The notes: generated from the sequence alone by a model not told the origin. Positions 53,853 through 63,551 are shown, counted from the first letter of the stretch. The stretch is 64,000 nt of DNA from Desulfonauticus submarinus (GCF_900104045.1 NZ_FNIN01000009.1:1-64000), one strand, 5' to 3'. Numbers and translations: made by a program.

Positions 53853-54340
53853 GAAAATTTTTTTTATTTAGTATAATTATAGCTTTATTTTTATTTGTGG
53901 CTTGTTCTCCTAAAGCCCCAAAAGGACCTAATCCGCCTGAGCCTCCTAAACCACCACAAAGAGAAGAGTTACAAGCATATTATGATTTCGATGATATCCC
54001 TGTGCCTAAAGAAATGAAACTTGTTCCTAAAAAGTCTATTTTATTTGAATCTGCTGCACTAAAAGCTGGCGTAGTAACTTTTGAAGGGATGGTGGATCCT
54101 GTTTCTTTGTTTGATTATTATGTTAACTCCATGCCCCAAGAAAATTGGTCTTTACGATCTTATTTTAAGTATGGGCAATATATTTTAGTATTTGAAAAGC
54201 CAGATAAAGATTGTATTATTCACATTAAAGATAAACCATTTAATACAGAAATGCAGATATGGGTTACTCCTCGACTTAAAGTGGGAGAAAGCGCAGAGCC
54301 TTTAAGTCCTAATGAAGAATTAAAAACTAAAGTGGAATAG
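53849..54340 (+). CDS. Lipoprotein of unknown function
   Basis: 163 residues. A signal peptide with lipobox LFVAC (Cys19) is followed by a Pro-rich tether (PKAPKGPNPPEPPKPP). A compact alpha/beta domain (about 48-150) starts YYDFDDIPVPKEMKLVPKKS and contains FDYYVNSMPQENWSLRSYFKYGQYILVFEKPDKDCIIHI. Similar small lipoproteins are common in Desulfovibrio-type genomes, with no known role. It overlaps the previous gene by 4 bases (ATGA) and precedes coaBC by 4. Confidence 0.82.
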   Translation: MRKFFLFSIIIALFLFVACSPKAPKGPNPPEPPKPPQREELQAYYDFDDIPVPKEMKLVPKKSILFESAALKAGVVTFEGMVDPVSLFDYYVNSMPQENWSLRSYFKYGQYILVFEKPDKDCIIHIKDKPFNTEMQIWVTPRLKVGESAEPLSPNEELKTKVE

Positions 54341-54344
54341 GTTT

Positions 54345-55544
54345 ATGTTATTTCAACATTATTATGGCAAGAATGTCCATATTGGTATTACAGGAAGTAT
54401 TGCAGCTTACAAGAGTTTAGACTTACTGCGTTTACTTGTTCAGTCGAATATTAAAGTTACAGCCACTTTGACCAAGGCAGGGCAAGAATTTGTCCCTGCC
54501 TTAAATTTTAGATCTTTAGGGGCAACAACTGTTTTTGAAGAAAAGGATTTTTTTGCAAGTGATTTTCCTCATCTTTATCCTCAAAAGGGAATAGATTCTT
54601 TTTTAATTTGTCCGTGTTCTGCAAATACTCTGATTAAGATAGCTTTTGGTTTTGCTGATAATTTATTGACTACCCAAGTGTTGGCCTTTGAAGGACCTTT
54701 ATTAATTGCTCCTGCAATGAATTTTAAAATGTGGAATAATGTGAGAGTTCAGAATGCTGTAAAAATGTTAGAAGAACAGGGAGTGTTTGTAATTGAACCA
54801 GGTGAAGGCAAGATGGCATGTGGGGATGTAGGAAAGGGGCGTTTGGCAGATATAGATTGTATATATTTTTATGTATTAAAATCTATAACACCTCAGGATA
54901 TGACAGGGAAAAAGGTTTTAATTACAGCCGGACCAACAAGAGAATATTATGATTTAGTCAGATTTTGGTCAAACCCTAGCTCTGGGAAAACAGGGTTGGC
55001 TTTAGGTTTAGCCGCGTGGTTAAGAGGAGCAGATGTTTTTTTAATTTGTGGGCCTATATCAGAAAAAATAGTTTCTTTACCTGGTCTACATATTTATCCC
55101 ATTACTACTGCTAAAGAAATGCAAGAAGTAGCTTTAAAACTTTGGAAGAGCATGGATATAGGTGTTTGTGCTGCAGCAGTATGCGATTTTAGACCAGAGT
55201 ATATAGGCGATTTAAAGGTAAAAAAGGGAAATAAGGCTGGTTTGACAGTTAAATTCGCCAATAATCCTGATATATTATTAACATTGGGCCAGAGTAAAAG
55301 GGTTGATCAAAAATTAGTAGGCTTTGCTTTGGAGTATGAGAATTTACGAAAAGAGGCTAAACGTAAGCTAGAACAGAAAAATTTAGATTTAATTGTAGGA
55401 AATCAAGTAAATATAACAAGTCCTTTTGGAAGAGAAAAAAATACAGTGCTTGTGCTGGATAAAGAGGGGCGGGAGGAAGAATGGCCTGATCTCCCAAAGA
55501 CTGAAATAGCCTGGCGTTTATGGGATATTCTCCTTTCTCTGTAA
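54345..55544 (+). CDS. coaBC: Phosphopantothenoylcysteine decarboxylase / synthase CoaBC
   Basis: 399 residues. The N-terminal flavoprotein decarboxylase has GITGSIAAYKSLDLLR, the active His region (LYPQKGIDSFLICPCSANTLIKIAFGFADNLL) and PAMNFKMWNN, with the catalytic Cys in KMACGDVGKGRL. The C-terminal synthase has LITAGPTREYYDLVRFWSNPSSGKTG, AAVCDFRP and VGFALE. It performs two successive steps of coenzyme A synthesis; the kinase coaX is at 10439 in the window. It overlaps the next gene by 25 bases. Confidence 0.96.
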   Translation: MLFQHYYGKNVHIGITGSIAAYKSLDLLRLLVQSNIKVTATLTKAGQEFVPALNFRSLGATTVFEEKDFFASDFPHLYPQKGIDSFLICPCSANTLIKIAFGFADNLLTTQVLAFEGPLLIAPAMNFKMWNNVRVQNAVKMLEEQGVFVIEPGEGKMACGDVGKGRLADIDCIYFYVLKSITPQDMTGKKVLITAGPTREYYDLVRFWSNPSSGKTGLALGLAAWLRGADVFLICGPISEKIVSLPGLHIYPITTAKEMQEVALKLWKSMDIGVCAAAVCDFRPEYIGDLKVKKGNKAGLTVKFANNPDILLTLGQSKRVDQKLVGFALEYENLRKEAKRKLEQKNLDLIVGNQVNITSPFGREKNTVLVLDKEGREEEWPDLPKTEIAWRLWDILLSL

Positions 55545-56116
55545 ATAATTCTTTAGAGGTAAACCTCTATAAACAACTGGGTATAAATTTTATCTTTGCT
55601 GATCCAAAGATAAAAAAAACAGATTCAAAGGTTATAAAACAGCCTCCAAATAGTACTCCTCTTTTTTTTAAACTACCATCTTCTGTTAGGACAAAGCTTG
55701 TTCAGCAATATCGTCCTGCCTATAGTTTGTGGATTTATTTTGAATACTATCAAGATTTATTAGATACTCGAGTAAATCCTCGTAAAGAACTTATTTTAAA
55801 AATTTTAAAAGCTTTAAGTTGGGGAAAACAGAGGATTAGTTTTTGGCCTTTGTTTCGGTTCAAAGGGCGCGAATATATTAAAGATGAAGCATTATTTAAC
55901 GAAGGTTTAAAGGAGATTCAGCCAGTATATATTTTTTGCTTTGGACAAAAATGTTTTAACGAGCTTTTGCCAGAAAAAAAATTTTCTTATACTAGTTTCC
56001 AATATCAAGACAAAATGTTAATAACATTGCCTGATTTTAATGATTTGCTGCCAGACAATAAAAAATTAAAAAATTTGGTTTGGAATACTTTATTAAGGTT
56101 TAGTCCTAAGCATTAG
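55520..56116 (+). CDS. Hypothetical protein coupled to coaBC
   Basis: 198 residues, soluble, aromatic-rich. NFIFADPKIKKTDSKVI, RTKLVQQYRPAYSLWIYFEYYQDLLDTRVNPRKELILKILKALSWGKQRISFWPL, and IQPVYIFCFGQKCFNELLPEKKF vaguely recall degenerate uracil-DNA-glycosylase-fold proteins, but no catalytic motif is intact. The start overlaps coaBC by 25 bases, so it is translationally coupled. The function is unknown. Confidence 0.72.
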   Translation: MGYSPFSVNNSLEVNLYKQLGINFIFADPKIKKTDSKVIKQPPNSTPLFFKLPSSVRTKLVQQYRPAYSLWIYFEYYQDLLDTRVNPRKELILKILKALSWGKQRISFWPLFRFKGREYIKDEALFNEGLKEIQPVYIFCFGQKCFNELLPEKKFSYTSFQYQDKMLITLPDFNDLLPDNKKLKNLVWNTLLRFSPKH

Positions 56117-56151
56117 GGCAGATTGGAGTAATTTTTAATTAAGTAAGTGCA

Positions 56152-57432
56152 ATGAGTAACAAATTTTTAAAAGTATGGCTGTTAAGTTTAATTGTTGTTT
56201 TTTGTTTTTCTTGGCAAGTTAGAGCTGAGGTAATTTTAAATATTCCTTTGCAAGGAACTGTTTCTCCTGCAATGGAGAAAATATTGGATCAAGGTTTTAA
56301 GCAAGCCTTAAAAGAAAAGGCCAAGTGCGTTATTTTAACTTTGGACACTCCAGGTGGTTTAGTTTCTTCGATGCGTAAAATAGTAAAAAAGATTTTAAAT
56401 TTTCCTTTGCCTGTGGTGGTTTATGTTAGTCCTAGAGGTGCTCATGCTGCTTCTGCAGGAGTTTTTTTAGTTGCTAGTGCAGATATAGCAGTAATGGCCC
56501 CGCAAACTACTTTAGGGGCGGCTACACCTATTCAAATGCAGGGAAAAGATATTAATACAACTTTGCGGAAAAAAATTGAGCAAGATTTACTAAGTTTACT
56601 TAGTACCTTGTGTGCAAGAAGAAATAGAAATATAAAAATATATGAATCTTTTATTTTGCAAAGTAAAAGCATAACAGCAAAAGAAGCTGTGCTAAATAAA
56701 GTCATAGATTTTATCGCTGTTTCCCAACAAGACTTGATTGCGCAACTCAATTCTTTGCAACTAGAGGCAAAAGGTAAAAAAATTATTTTGGACAAAAATA
56801 TACAGTTAAAATATTTTAATCCTTCTTGGTTTGCTAAATTTTTGAGTTATCTTTTACATCCTCAAATAGCTTATCTCTTATTTTTAGGAGGTTTGCTAGG
56901 TTTATTTTTTGAAATCTCTCAGCCAGGAGTGGTTTTGCCCGGTGTAATAGGTAGTATATGTTTAGTTTTAGGTCTTTATGCTCTTTCTATTTTACCTACT
57001 AATATTGCAGGTATTTTATTGATTTTTTTAGGCATAGTGTTTTTTATTTTGGAAATAAAAATTACTAGTTTTGGCTTATTAGGTATAGCTGGTATGGTTT
57101 GTTTAATTTTTGGTTCTTATTTTTTTTATGATACTTCTTCTGATCTTTTAACTTGGAATTGGTCAAAATTTGGCTATGGGTTAATTGGTATGGGATTAAT
57201 TTTGGGTAGTATTGTATGGTTAGTTGCTAAGGCACAAGTAAAAGAAATTCAAGAACCAATTCCAATAGGTGAAGAAGGAGAGGTAGTGGTTTGGGAAAAT
57301 AAACAAGGGCAAATAAAAGTAAGAGGGGAGTTATGGAAAGCAGAGTCTACAGTAGAACTTAAGCCTAAGGAACGAGTTAAAGTAATTGGCCATAAGGGTT
57401 TAACCTTAAACATTATTAAAAAGGAGGAATAA
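56152..57432 (+). CDS. NfeD-family membrane serine protease
   Basis: 426 residues. A signal peptide (about 1-25) is followed by a ClpP/SppA-like protease domain with [10 protein letters not shown] (about 65-74), Ser101 in [18 protein letters not shown] and the Lys region near 138. Four or five transmembrane helices follow (about 235-350), then a C-terminal OB-fold NfeD domain ([26 protein letters not shown]). Long NfeD1 proteins cleave stomatin-like partners; the SPFH gene follows after one base, as in the standard nfeD-stomatin operon. Confidence 0.92.
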   Translation: MSNKFLKVWLLSLIVVFCFSWQVRAEVILNIPLQGTVSPAMEKILDQGFKQALKEKAKCVILTLDTPGGLVSSMRKIVKKILNFPLPVVVYVSPRGAHAASAGVFLVASADIAVMAPQTTLGAATPIQMQGKDINTTLRKKIEQDLLSLLSTLCARRNRNIKIYESFILQSKSITAKEAVLNKVIDFIAVSQQDLIAQLNSLQLEAKGKKIILDKNIQLKYFNPSWFAKFLSYLLHPQIAYLLFLGGLLGLFFEISQPGVVLPGVIGSICLVLGLYALSILPTNIAGILLIFLGIVFFILEIKITSFGLLGIAGMVCLIFGSYFFYDTSSDLLTWNWSKFGYGLIGMGLILGSIVWLVAKAQVKEIQEPIPIGEEGEVVVWENKQGQIKVRGELWKAESTVELKPKERVKVIGHKGLTLNIIKKEE

Positions 57433-57433
57433 G

Positions 57434-58168
57434 ATGTTTTCTCTTAGCTTACCTCTCCTGATTTTAATTTTTCTTATAATTTCTTCTTTGAGGGTTTTAA
57501 ATGAATATGAAAGGGGAGTTATTTTTCGTTTGGGAAGAGTTTTAAAGCCAAAAGGCCCAGGATTGATTTTAGTTTTTCCAATTATAGATAAATTAGTAAG
57601 GGTAGATTTGCGTATTGTTACTTTAGATGTTCCTCATCAAGATGTAATTACAAAAGATAATGTATCAATAAAAGTAAATGCTGTTGTTTATTATAGAGTA
57701 GTTGATCCTCAAAAAGTTATTTTAGAAGTTGAAGATTATAATTTTGCTACTTCTCAGCTAGCCCAAACTACGCTTAGAAGTGTGTGTGGATCTGTAGAAT
57801 TAGATGAAATTCTAGCGCATCGAGATAAAATAAATTCCATTATTCAAAACATACTAGATGAACATACAGATGCTTGGGGTATTAAAGTTACGAGCGTAGA
57901 ATTAAAGTATATTGATTTGCCTCAAGAAATGCAAAGAGCTATGGCAAAACAAGCAGAGGCTGAAAGAGAAAGGCGAGCAAAGATTATTAACGCAGAAGGT
58001 GAGTTTCAAGCAGCACAAAAACTTGCTGAGGCAGCTAAAATTATTGGTTCTGAGCCTCAAGCTTTGCAGCTGCGTTATTTACAAACAATGCGTGAAATGG
58101 CTGCAGAGGGAAGAACTACAACTGTTTTTCCCATTCCTATAGATTTTGTTAATTTATTAAAAAAGTAA
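57434..58168 (+). CDS. Stomatin/SPFH-family slipin
   Basis: 244 residues. One N-terminal membrane segment is followed by the SPFH domain ([39 protein letters not shown]), [22 protein letters not shown] and the helical tail [32 protein letters not shown]. It forms oligomeric membrane scaffolds and is the expected partner or substrate of the NfeD protease encoded just before it. Confidence 0.94.
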   Translation: MFSLSLPLLILIFLIISSLRVLNEYERGVIFRLGRVLKPKGPGLILVFPIIDKLVRVDLRIVTLDVPHQDVITKDNVSIKVNAVVYYRVVDPQKVILEVEDYNFATSQLAQTTLRSVCGSVELDEILAHRDKINSIIQNILDEHTDAWGIKVTSVELKYIDLPQEMQRAMAKQAEAERERRAKIINAEGEFQAAQKLAEAAKIIGSEPQALQLRYLQTMREMAAEGRTTTVFPIPIDFVNLLKK

Positions 58169-58195
58169 TAGATATAACAAAAGAGGAGAGGTATA

Positions 58196-58630
58196 ATGAA
58201 AAAATTTTTACTAATTTTAGTACTAGTTTTGGGAATGGGGGTAGGTAATTCTATTTGTCCTGTTTGGGGTGCAGGAACAGGAAATGGAATTAAAGTTTGT
58301 ACTTTGGCCAAGACAAGTTTTTCTTGGGATGGCTCAAAACTTCCTAATTATCCTACGGGGCAACCACAAATTACTATTTTAAAGATAAGTATACAGCCAG
58401 GTGTTAAACTTTGTTGGCATAAGCATCCTGTTATTAATGCAGGAGTTTTGTTAAAGGGCAGTTTAACTGTTATTACAGAAGATCATCATGTTTTACATCT
58501 AAAAGCAGGAGACCCTATTGTAGAAGTTGTAAATAAATGGCATTATGGTCTAAATGAGGGCACAACTCCAGCAGAGATTATAGTTTTTTATGCAGGTGTT
58601 AAAAATATGCCCATCACGATTAAGAAGTGA
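58196..58630 (+). CDS. Exported cupin-domain protein
   Basis: 144 residues. A signal peptide ends near VWGA (about residue 25). One cupin barrel with metal-ligand candidates lies in CWHKHPVINAGVLLKGSLTV and a later His in HYGLNEG. It is probably periplasmic and metal-binding; the reaction or ligand is unknown. It lies 27 bases after the slipin gene, with GAGGAGAGG before the start. Confidence 0.85.
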   Translation: MKKFLLILVLVLGMGVGNSICPVWGAGTGNGIKVCTLAKTSFSWDGSKLPNYPTGQPQITILKISIQPGVKLCWHKHPVINAGVLLKGSLTVITEDHHVLHLKAGDPIVEVVNKWHYGLNEGTTPAEIIVFYAGVKNMPITIKK

Positions 58631-58673
58631 GATTATTTTTTAGTGAAAATAAATTAAATTTAGGAATAGAACA

Positions 58674-59759
58674 ATGAAAAAAATAATAATTTTATTTTTA
58701 GCTGTGCTTGTTTTCTATCCTATTATGTGTTTAGCAGAAAATAATATAAAAGATCTTATTGCTAATATGATAATTATTGGATTTGATGGGGATAGAATAA
58801 ATGGGAAGGAACATTTTCAAAGGATTTTTAATGGATATACTCCAGGTGGAGTGATTTTGTTTGATAGAGATTATCATCATAGAGACAGGGTTAAAAATAT
58901 ACGTTCTCCAAAGCAACTGAAGAATCTTACTAAAGAACTTCGTTTATATGCAGGTAAACCTATCTTAATAGCAGTAGATCAAGAAGGTGGCAAAGTAGCA
59001 AGGTTAAAGCCAAGAGACGGTTTTAATGAAACATCTTCTGCTAAATGGATAGGAGAACATTCTCCAGAAATAGCAAAAAAACAATATGATGATTTAGCTC
59101 TTGAATTAAAGCAAGAAGGTATAAATTGTGATTTTGCCCCTGTAGTTGACTTGGCTTTGAATCCTAATAATTTTGTGATTGTTGGCTTAGAGCGTTCTTA
59201 TGGGGCTTCTCCGAATAAAGTTGTGGAGATGGCTAGGATATTTTGTAATGCCTTGCATCAACAAGGTATTGTTTGTGTTTTAAAACACTTTCCAGGACAT
59301 GGTTCGTCTTCTGGAGATTCCCATAAGGGTTTTGTAGATGTTTCTTTAACTTGGCAAAAACAAGAATTGGTTCCTTATAAAATTTTAATTAAGGAAGGAT
59401 TAGCAGATATGATAATGACCGCTCATGTATTTAATAAACAACTCGATCCTATATATCCTGCTACCTTATCAAAAAAGATTAATACAGATTTATTGAGGAA
59501 TAAAATTGGTTTTAAAGGAGTAATAGTTAGTGATGACTTGCAGATGAAAGCAATAACTTCACAATATAGCTTGGCGCAAGCTGTATCCTTGGCTATTAAT
59601 GCAGGTGTTGATATGCTTATTTTTGGCAATCAACTCGCTAAAATTTCCTTATCAGAAGTAGTAGATTGTATTTATAGACAAGTTCAACAAGGTAAGATTT
59701 CCCTTGATCGGATATATGAGGCTAATCTTAGAATAAAAAAGATTCAGTCTAAGTTATGA
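58674..59759 (+). CDS. Exported glycoside hydrolase family 3 protein (NagZ-like beta-N-acetylhexosaminidase)
   Basis: 361 residues. A signal peptide (to about residue 21) is followed by the family 3 TIM barrel: AVDQEGGKVARLK, NCDFAPVVDLALNP, then KHFPGHGSSSGDSHKGFVDVS with the NagZ-type Asp-x-His loop, and the nucleophile Asp in VIVSDDLQMKAI. It removes terminal N-acetylglucosamine, here in the periplasm rather than the cytoplasm as with E. coli NagZ. It is preceded by the cupin gene and followed by fliJ. Confidence 0.92.
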   Translation: MKKIIILFLAVLVFYPIMCLAENNIKDLIANMIIIGFDGDRINGKEHFQRIFNGYTPGGVILFDRDYHHRDRVKNIRSPKQLKNLTKELRLYAGKPILIAVDQEGGKVARLKPRDGFNETSSAKWIGEHSPEIAKKQYDDLALELKQEGINCDFAPVVDLALNPNNFVIVGLERSYGASPNKVVEMARIFCNALHQQGIVCVLKHFPGHGSSSGDSHKGFVDVSLTWQKQELVPYKILIKEGLADMIMTAHVFNKQLDPIYPATLSKKINTDLLRNKIGFKGVIVSDDLQMKAITSQYSLAQAVSLAINAGVDMLIFGNQLAKISLSEVVDCIYRQVQQGKISLDRIYEANLRIKKIQSKL

Positions 59760-59789
59760 TGGCACGTAATTTGTAAATTTGAATTTCAA

Positions 59790-60239
59790 ATGCCAGTATT
59801 TAAATTTAAATTAGAAAAACTTTTAGAGATTAGAAAACAAAAATTAGAAGAAGCCCAAAGCATTTTGGCAAAGTTAAAGCGAGATTATCAAGCAGAGGTA
59901 AAATTAGAAGCAAAATTAAGAAGTCAAATTTTTGAGACTAAAAGAAATATTTTTTCTAAAAAGACAATCTTACCCTCTGTTTTATTTATTCATCAAAATT
60001 ATTTAAAAGGCTTGGAAAGGAAATTGCGAGTTTGCTTGGAACGGCAACAAATTTTAAGTCAAGAACTTACTTTGTGGAGACAAGAAGTTTTAAAAAGAAA
60101 TAAAGAAAAGAAAATTTTAGAAAAGTTAAAGCAAAAACAATGGGAACTTTTTTGGTATGAACAAAGACGAAAAGAACAAAAAGAACTCGATGATTTGGCA
60201 ACGTTGCATTATCAGCATAAAATGGAAGGCTCTTTTTAG
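59790..60239 (+). CDS. fliJ: Flagellar export chaperone-like protein FliJ
   Basis: 149 residues, nearly all coiled coil, starting PVFKFKLEKLLEIRKQKLEEAQ, the classic FliJ N-terminus. FliJ is the soluble stalk of the flagellar type III export ATPase FliI. It overlaps the MotE-like gene. Its presence implies that the organism is flagellated; fliI and the other export genes are not in this window. Confidence 0.85.
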   Translation: MPVFKFKLEKLLEIRKQKLEEAQSILAKLKRDYQAEVKLEAKLRSQIFETKRNIFSKKTILPSVLFIHQNYLKGLERKLRVCLERQQILSQELTLWRQEVLKRNKEKKILEKLKQKQWELFWYEQRRKEQKELDDLATLHYQHKMEGSF

Positions 60240-60801
60240 TTTAGTTCTGGCTTTGGGCTTTTTAAAGGTGTTGGGAATAATAGGATATATTATTTATCCT
60301 GAGCTTGAAAGTAAAATTTTTGTTTCTGAGCTTCAAACGCCTCCAATTGCCTTAGCTAAGCAAGATACTACTTCTAAAAGGGAGTCTTTAAAGAAAAATG
60401 AAAAAAAAGTTTCTTCAAAAGAGTTGTCAGAAGAGGTAGCTAACTTAAAAGCAAAAGAAAGAGCATTAGCTGAAAAAGAAGCAAGTTTACGAGAGTTAGA
60501 GGCCCATCTAAACGCTAAGTTAAAGGAACTAAGACGCTTGCAGGCAAGTATTAAAAAAATGTTAGAAGAAGCTAATGTGTTGAAAAATAAGAAAATCAAG
60601 CATTTAGTTGATGTATATTCTAATATGAAACCAAAACAGGCTGCTCAGGTACTGGAAACTATAGATGAAGATTTAGCTGTCAAGATATTGGCTGGGATGA
60701 GAGGTAGAAAAGCTGGTGAAATTTTGTCTTATGTAAAACCTGATAAGGCTGCAAAACTGTCAGAAGCCTTGACTAGGTTGCAGACTCCTTTTGGTGAATA
60801 G
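60193..60801 (+). CDS. MotE-like flagellar protein with MgtE-N domain
   Basis: 202 residues from the ATG at 60193; an in-frame ATG at 60157 would add 12 polar residues. Neither has a clear ribosome site. One transmembrane helix near the N-terminus, a linker, a coiled coil (about 75-140) and the C-terminal MgtE-N/FliG-M-like domain (LVDVYSNMKPKQAAQVLETIDEDLAVKILAGMRGRKAGEILSYV). Proteins of this layout are encoded beside fliJ and take part in flagellar motor or MotAB assembly in the periplasm. It overlaps fliJ by 47 bases. Confidence 0.83.
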   Translation: MWQRCIISIKWKALFSLVLALGFLKVLGIIGYIIYPELESKIFVSELQTPPIALAKQDTTSKRESLKKNEKKVSSKELSEEVANLKAKERALAEKEASLRELEAHLNAKLKELRRLQASIKKMLEEANVLKNKKIKHLVDVYSNMKPKQAAQVLETIDEDLAVKILAGMRGRKAGEILSYVKPDKAAKLSEALTRLQTPFGE

Positions 60802-60814
60802 TTTTAGAGGATAG

Positions 60815-60832
60815 TTTAGAAATGTTTCTAAA
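60815..60832. repeat. Hairpin directly before the truA start codon
   Basis: TTTAGAAA-TG-TTTCTAAA, perfect 8-bp arms, ends two bases before the truA ATG (60835). It occupies the place of the ribosome site, which is not otherwise recognisable. It might limit translation initiation. Confidence 0.45.
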
Positions 60833-60834
60833 AG

Positions 60835-61572
60835 ATGACTGTTAAACTTGTTTTAGCTTATACAGGAACAAATTATGCCGGTTGGCAGATTCAAGATAAT
60901 GCCAAGACTGTGCAAGGAGAGTTAGAAAATGCCCTTCAAATATTATGTGGACAGAAGGTGAGAGTGCATGGTGCTTCCAGAACAGATGCAGGTGTACATG
61001 CTTTAGGGCAGGTAGCTCATTTTAGTCCACCTCAGAAAAGGCAACATATTCCTTGGCAAAAAGCACTGAATGCTCTTTTACCAAAAGATATTTCTGTTCT
61101 TAAGGCAGAAGAAGTAAATGATAACTTTCATTCTCGATTTTCTGCAAAGGCAAAGATTTATTCTTATATTTTTTGGATAGAGCCAAATTTTGTTTATCCT
61201 CAAAGACTTCCTTTTGTTTGGGAATGTGGTGACTTGGATTTGGAAGCAATAAAAGGGGTAAAAGATTTGTTGGTTGGAATGCATGATTTTGGTGCATTTA
61301 TGAATGCAGGGACGCCCGTAAAAACTACAGTTAGAACAATACATTGGTTAGAGTTGAACCAAGGTTTTTATCCACAGGAAATTAATCTTAGGATAAAAGG
61401 AGATGGTTTTTTAAAGCAAATGGTTAGAAATATTGCTGGTCTTTTTTGGTTAATAGGAAAACACAAAGTTTCTAAAGATTTTGTATTTGAATTGTTAGAA
61501 AATCCTATACGCCAAATGTGGCCTCCTACTGCACCTGCAAAAGGGCTTACTTTAGAGAAGATTTTTTATTAA
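60835..61572 (+). CDS. truA: tRNA pseudouridine(38-40) synthase TruA
   Basis: 245 residues. AYTGTNYAGWQIQ at 8-20 and the catalytic Asp51 in GASRTDAGVHALGQVAHF; then FHSRFSAKAKIYSYIFW and LKQMVRNIAGL. It isomerises uridines in the anticodon arm of many tRNAs. It starts 34 bases after the MotE-like gene. An unusual hairpin covers the ribosome-binding region. Confidence 0.97.
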   Translation: MTVKLVLAYTGTNYAGWQIQDNAKTVQGELENALQILCGQKVRVHGASRTDAGVHALGQVAHFSPPQKRQHIPWQKALNALLPKDISVLKAEEVNDNFHSRFSAKAKIYSYIFWIEPNFVYPQRLPFVWECGDLDLEAIKGVKDLLVGMHDFGAFMNAGTPVKTTVRTIHWLELNQGFYPQEINLRIKGDGFLKQMVRNIAGLFWLIGKHKVSKDFVFELLENPIRQMWPPTAPAKGLTLEKIFY

Positions 61573-61595
61573 TAAAAGATACAAGAATTTATGCA

Positions 61596-63389
61596 ATGGG
61601 TTTTAAAAGTTTTTTTTCTTTTCCTAACGTTTCTAATAAGTCTTTTAAGGAATTAGTTTCTTTAAGTCTACAAAATTGGCATTTTCATAAAGATATAGAA
61701 GCAACTAAAATATCGTTAGCCAAGTCAGTAAAAATTAAATTACAAAAATTGCAACAAGCTCTAACTAAGTTTAAATTAGAAAAAAAACAATTTCCTGTTT
61801 TATTACATCAAACCAATTCTAAATATTTTAAGACAACATTATTAAATACATCTATACCTAGAGAAAAGTTAATCTCTAGAGGATTTAAAAAGGATAGTAT
61901 TTCTTTTATCCCAACAGGAACTTATACTTTTACTATAAATGTTGGTAAGTTTAAAGAAACTTTAGATGTGAAAATTAATCATAATGAGTCTTACTTTAGT
62001 ATTTTAAACAAAATTGCAAAAACAATAAATAGCTCAGATTTACCTCTTTATGCTGATGTAGTTTATCAAAAAAATGGTTATGAGAAGATCCCTACTTTTG
62101 AGAAAGGTTATATTTTGACTTTAACTCCAACTAATTTAGAAGATGATGTGGATTTTACAGAGACTCAAGGTTTTTTGTTAAAGAAAATAGGTTTGTCTAA
62201 AATAGAGCCTTTTGAATTTTCTTTAAAAGAAAATGAGTTTTCAAACCTGTATATTTTCCAAAAATTTTCTCCAACCTCTTTTACAACGTCTTTTTTCTTT
62301 CCCCAAGAGCCTATAAATTGGGATATAGGGGGTTATTCTTTTAGTTTTTCTTCTGAAGTAAATAGTGGAGATATTAAAATTCAGGTCGTAGATGAATCTG
62401 CTAGGAGGCAGTTAGAATTATTGGCAGCAGATAGCCAAGCTTTGGTAAAAGACACGAGCAACTGGCAAGATATTATTAATAATCTAGGACTAGACACTTC
62501 AGAGATAGATAATGACACTACTTGGAATGAAGTAAGAGGTTGGTTAAAAGATAGTATTCAAGTATATTCTGATACTACTTACTTAGAATTATTTCTGAAA
62601 ATTCGAGATAAGCTAATTGAACTTTCCCAAGGAGAGATATTGCCTGAAATTTTAGAGCAAAAAAACACTATTTATTTAAAAAATAAAGAATATAAAAGGG
62701 AAGAGATTGCTCTTAGTTTTGCTTTAAGTAATCTTAAATTAGGAGAAAAATTGGTATTAACTGAAGGAGATAATAATTTATTGGATAAATTGGGTCTTAG
62801 AGGTACAGCTAAGCCAGGGAAAGATAGTTTTATAAAATTAAATGGAAATGAATATACTTTTTCTTCTTCTAGAATTAGCCAACAAAAAGGCAATGTTTTA
62901 TTAGAGATAAAAGAAGAGAATCCCCACGTGCAATTGTATGAAGTAAAAAAAACTACAGATGAAATTATATATAGGATAGAGAGAGTTATCCAGGCATATA
63001 ATAATATAATTCCAGATATTTTAAAAAATTCGTGGATATGGAAAAGTGATTTTATAAAGGGTTTTAAAAAGCCATTTGAGGATAACCAAAAAGATTTAAA
63101 TTTAATAGGTATGGATCAGGATTTAGATTACTTTTTAAGGTTAAACTATGATAGACTAGATGCGACATTGTCGTTGGCTGATAACGGTTATACAGTAATT
63201 TTTAATGCTTTGTTAGGGGATAGAGGATTTTTTACTCAACTGAAGGGATATTTGGAAGATATTTTACAAAATCCTATTTCAGCATATTTTTCTTTAAAAG
63301 AGCAAAAAGTTCCGCTGGGAACAAAAGAAGTGGAAAATATTCTTTCTAATCAAATTACAGGAATTTTATTAAACAAGATAGTAAGATAA
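61596..63389 (+). CDS. FliD-like flagellar protein of uncertain role
   Basis: 597 residues from the ATG at 61596; the longer frame from 61518 runs inside truA and is not credible. An N-terminal coiled segment is followed by a beta-rich part, TYTFTINVGKFKETLDVKINHNESYFSILNKIAKTINSS, which resembles the FliD/hook-associated fold. The C-terminal region KTTDEIIYRIERVIQAYNNIIPDIL to LDYFLRLNYDRLDATLSLADNGYTVIFNALLGDRGFFTQLKGYLEDIL resembles the FliD C-terminal helices. The N-terminal FliD export motif is not obvious. It may be a diverged cap protein or adhesin-like paralogue. It lies 23 bases after truA, downstream of fliJ and the MotE-like gene. Confidence 0.7.
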   Translation: MGFKSFFSFPNVSNKSFKELVSLSLQNWHFHKDIEATKISLAKSVKIKLQKLQQALTKFKLEKKQFPVLLHQTNSKYFKTTLLNTSIPREKLISRGFKKDSISFIPTGTYTFTINVGKFKETLDVKINHNESYFSILNKIAKTINSSDLPLYADVVYQKNGYEKIPTFEKGYILTLTPTNLEDDVDFTETQGFLLKKIGLSKIEPFEFSLKENEFSNLYIFQKFSPTSFTTSFFFPQEPINWDIGGYSFSFSSEVNSGDIKIQVVDESARRQLELLAADSQALVKDTSNWQDIINNLGLDTSEIDNDTTWNEVRGWLKDSIQVYSDTTYLELFLKIRDKLIELSQGEILPEILEQKNTIYLKNKEYKREEIALSFALSNLKLGEKLVLTEGDNNLLDKLGLRGTAKPGKDSFIKLNGNEYTFSSSRISQQKGNVLLEIKEENPHVQLYEVKKTTDEIIYRIERVIQAYNNIIPDILKNSWIWKSDFIKGFKKPFEDNQKDLNLIGMDQDLDYFLRLNYDRLDATLSLADNGYTVIFNALLGDRGFFTQLKGYLEDILQNPISAYFSLKEQKVPLGTKEVENILSNQITGILLNKIVR

Positions 63390-63458
63390 TTCAGTATTTT
63401 GTTTAATTTGCTATTAGAGTAAAAAGAAAGAGATTTAAATAGAATAATATTTTATTAC

Positions 63459-63534
63459 TGGCGTCCCCAAGGGGATTTGAACCCCTGTTACCGGCGTGAG
63501 AGGCCGGCGTCCTAGGCCACTAGACGATGGGGAC
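63459..63534 (-). tRNA. tRNA-Glu (anticodon CTC), CCA encoded
   Basis: A cloverleaf is visible on the minus strand. The 7-bp acceptor stem GTCCCCA/TGGGGAC has discriminator G and an encoded CCA. The anticodon stem CCGGC/GCCGG has loop CTCTCAC and anticodon CTC, and the T-loop is GTTCGAATC. It reads GAG codons. It is 17 bases from the tRNA-Lys gene on the same strand, probably one transcript. Confidence 0.95.
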
Positions 63535-63551
63535 TTAGAGGTAATTTGAGG

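Noticed and set aside
57912-58142. Lys/Gln-rich frame inside the slipin gene
   Set aside because: A +1-frame shadow of the repetitive helical tail of the SPFH protein.
60333-60599. 88-residue frame on the minus strand in the MotE-like gene
   Set aside because: A Phe/Ser-rich antisense shadow of a Lys/Glu-rich coiled coil.
61518-61595. Upstream extension of the FliD-like gene into truA
   Set aside because: It is an out-of-frame reading of the truA 3' end with no coding character; the ATG at 61596 is the first sensible start.
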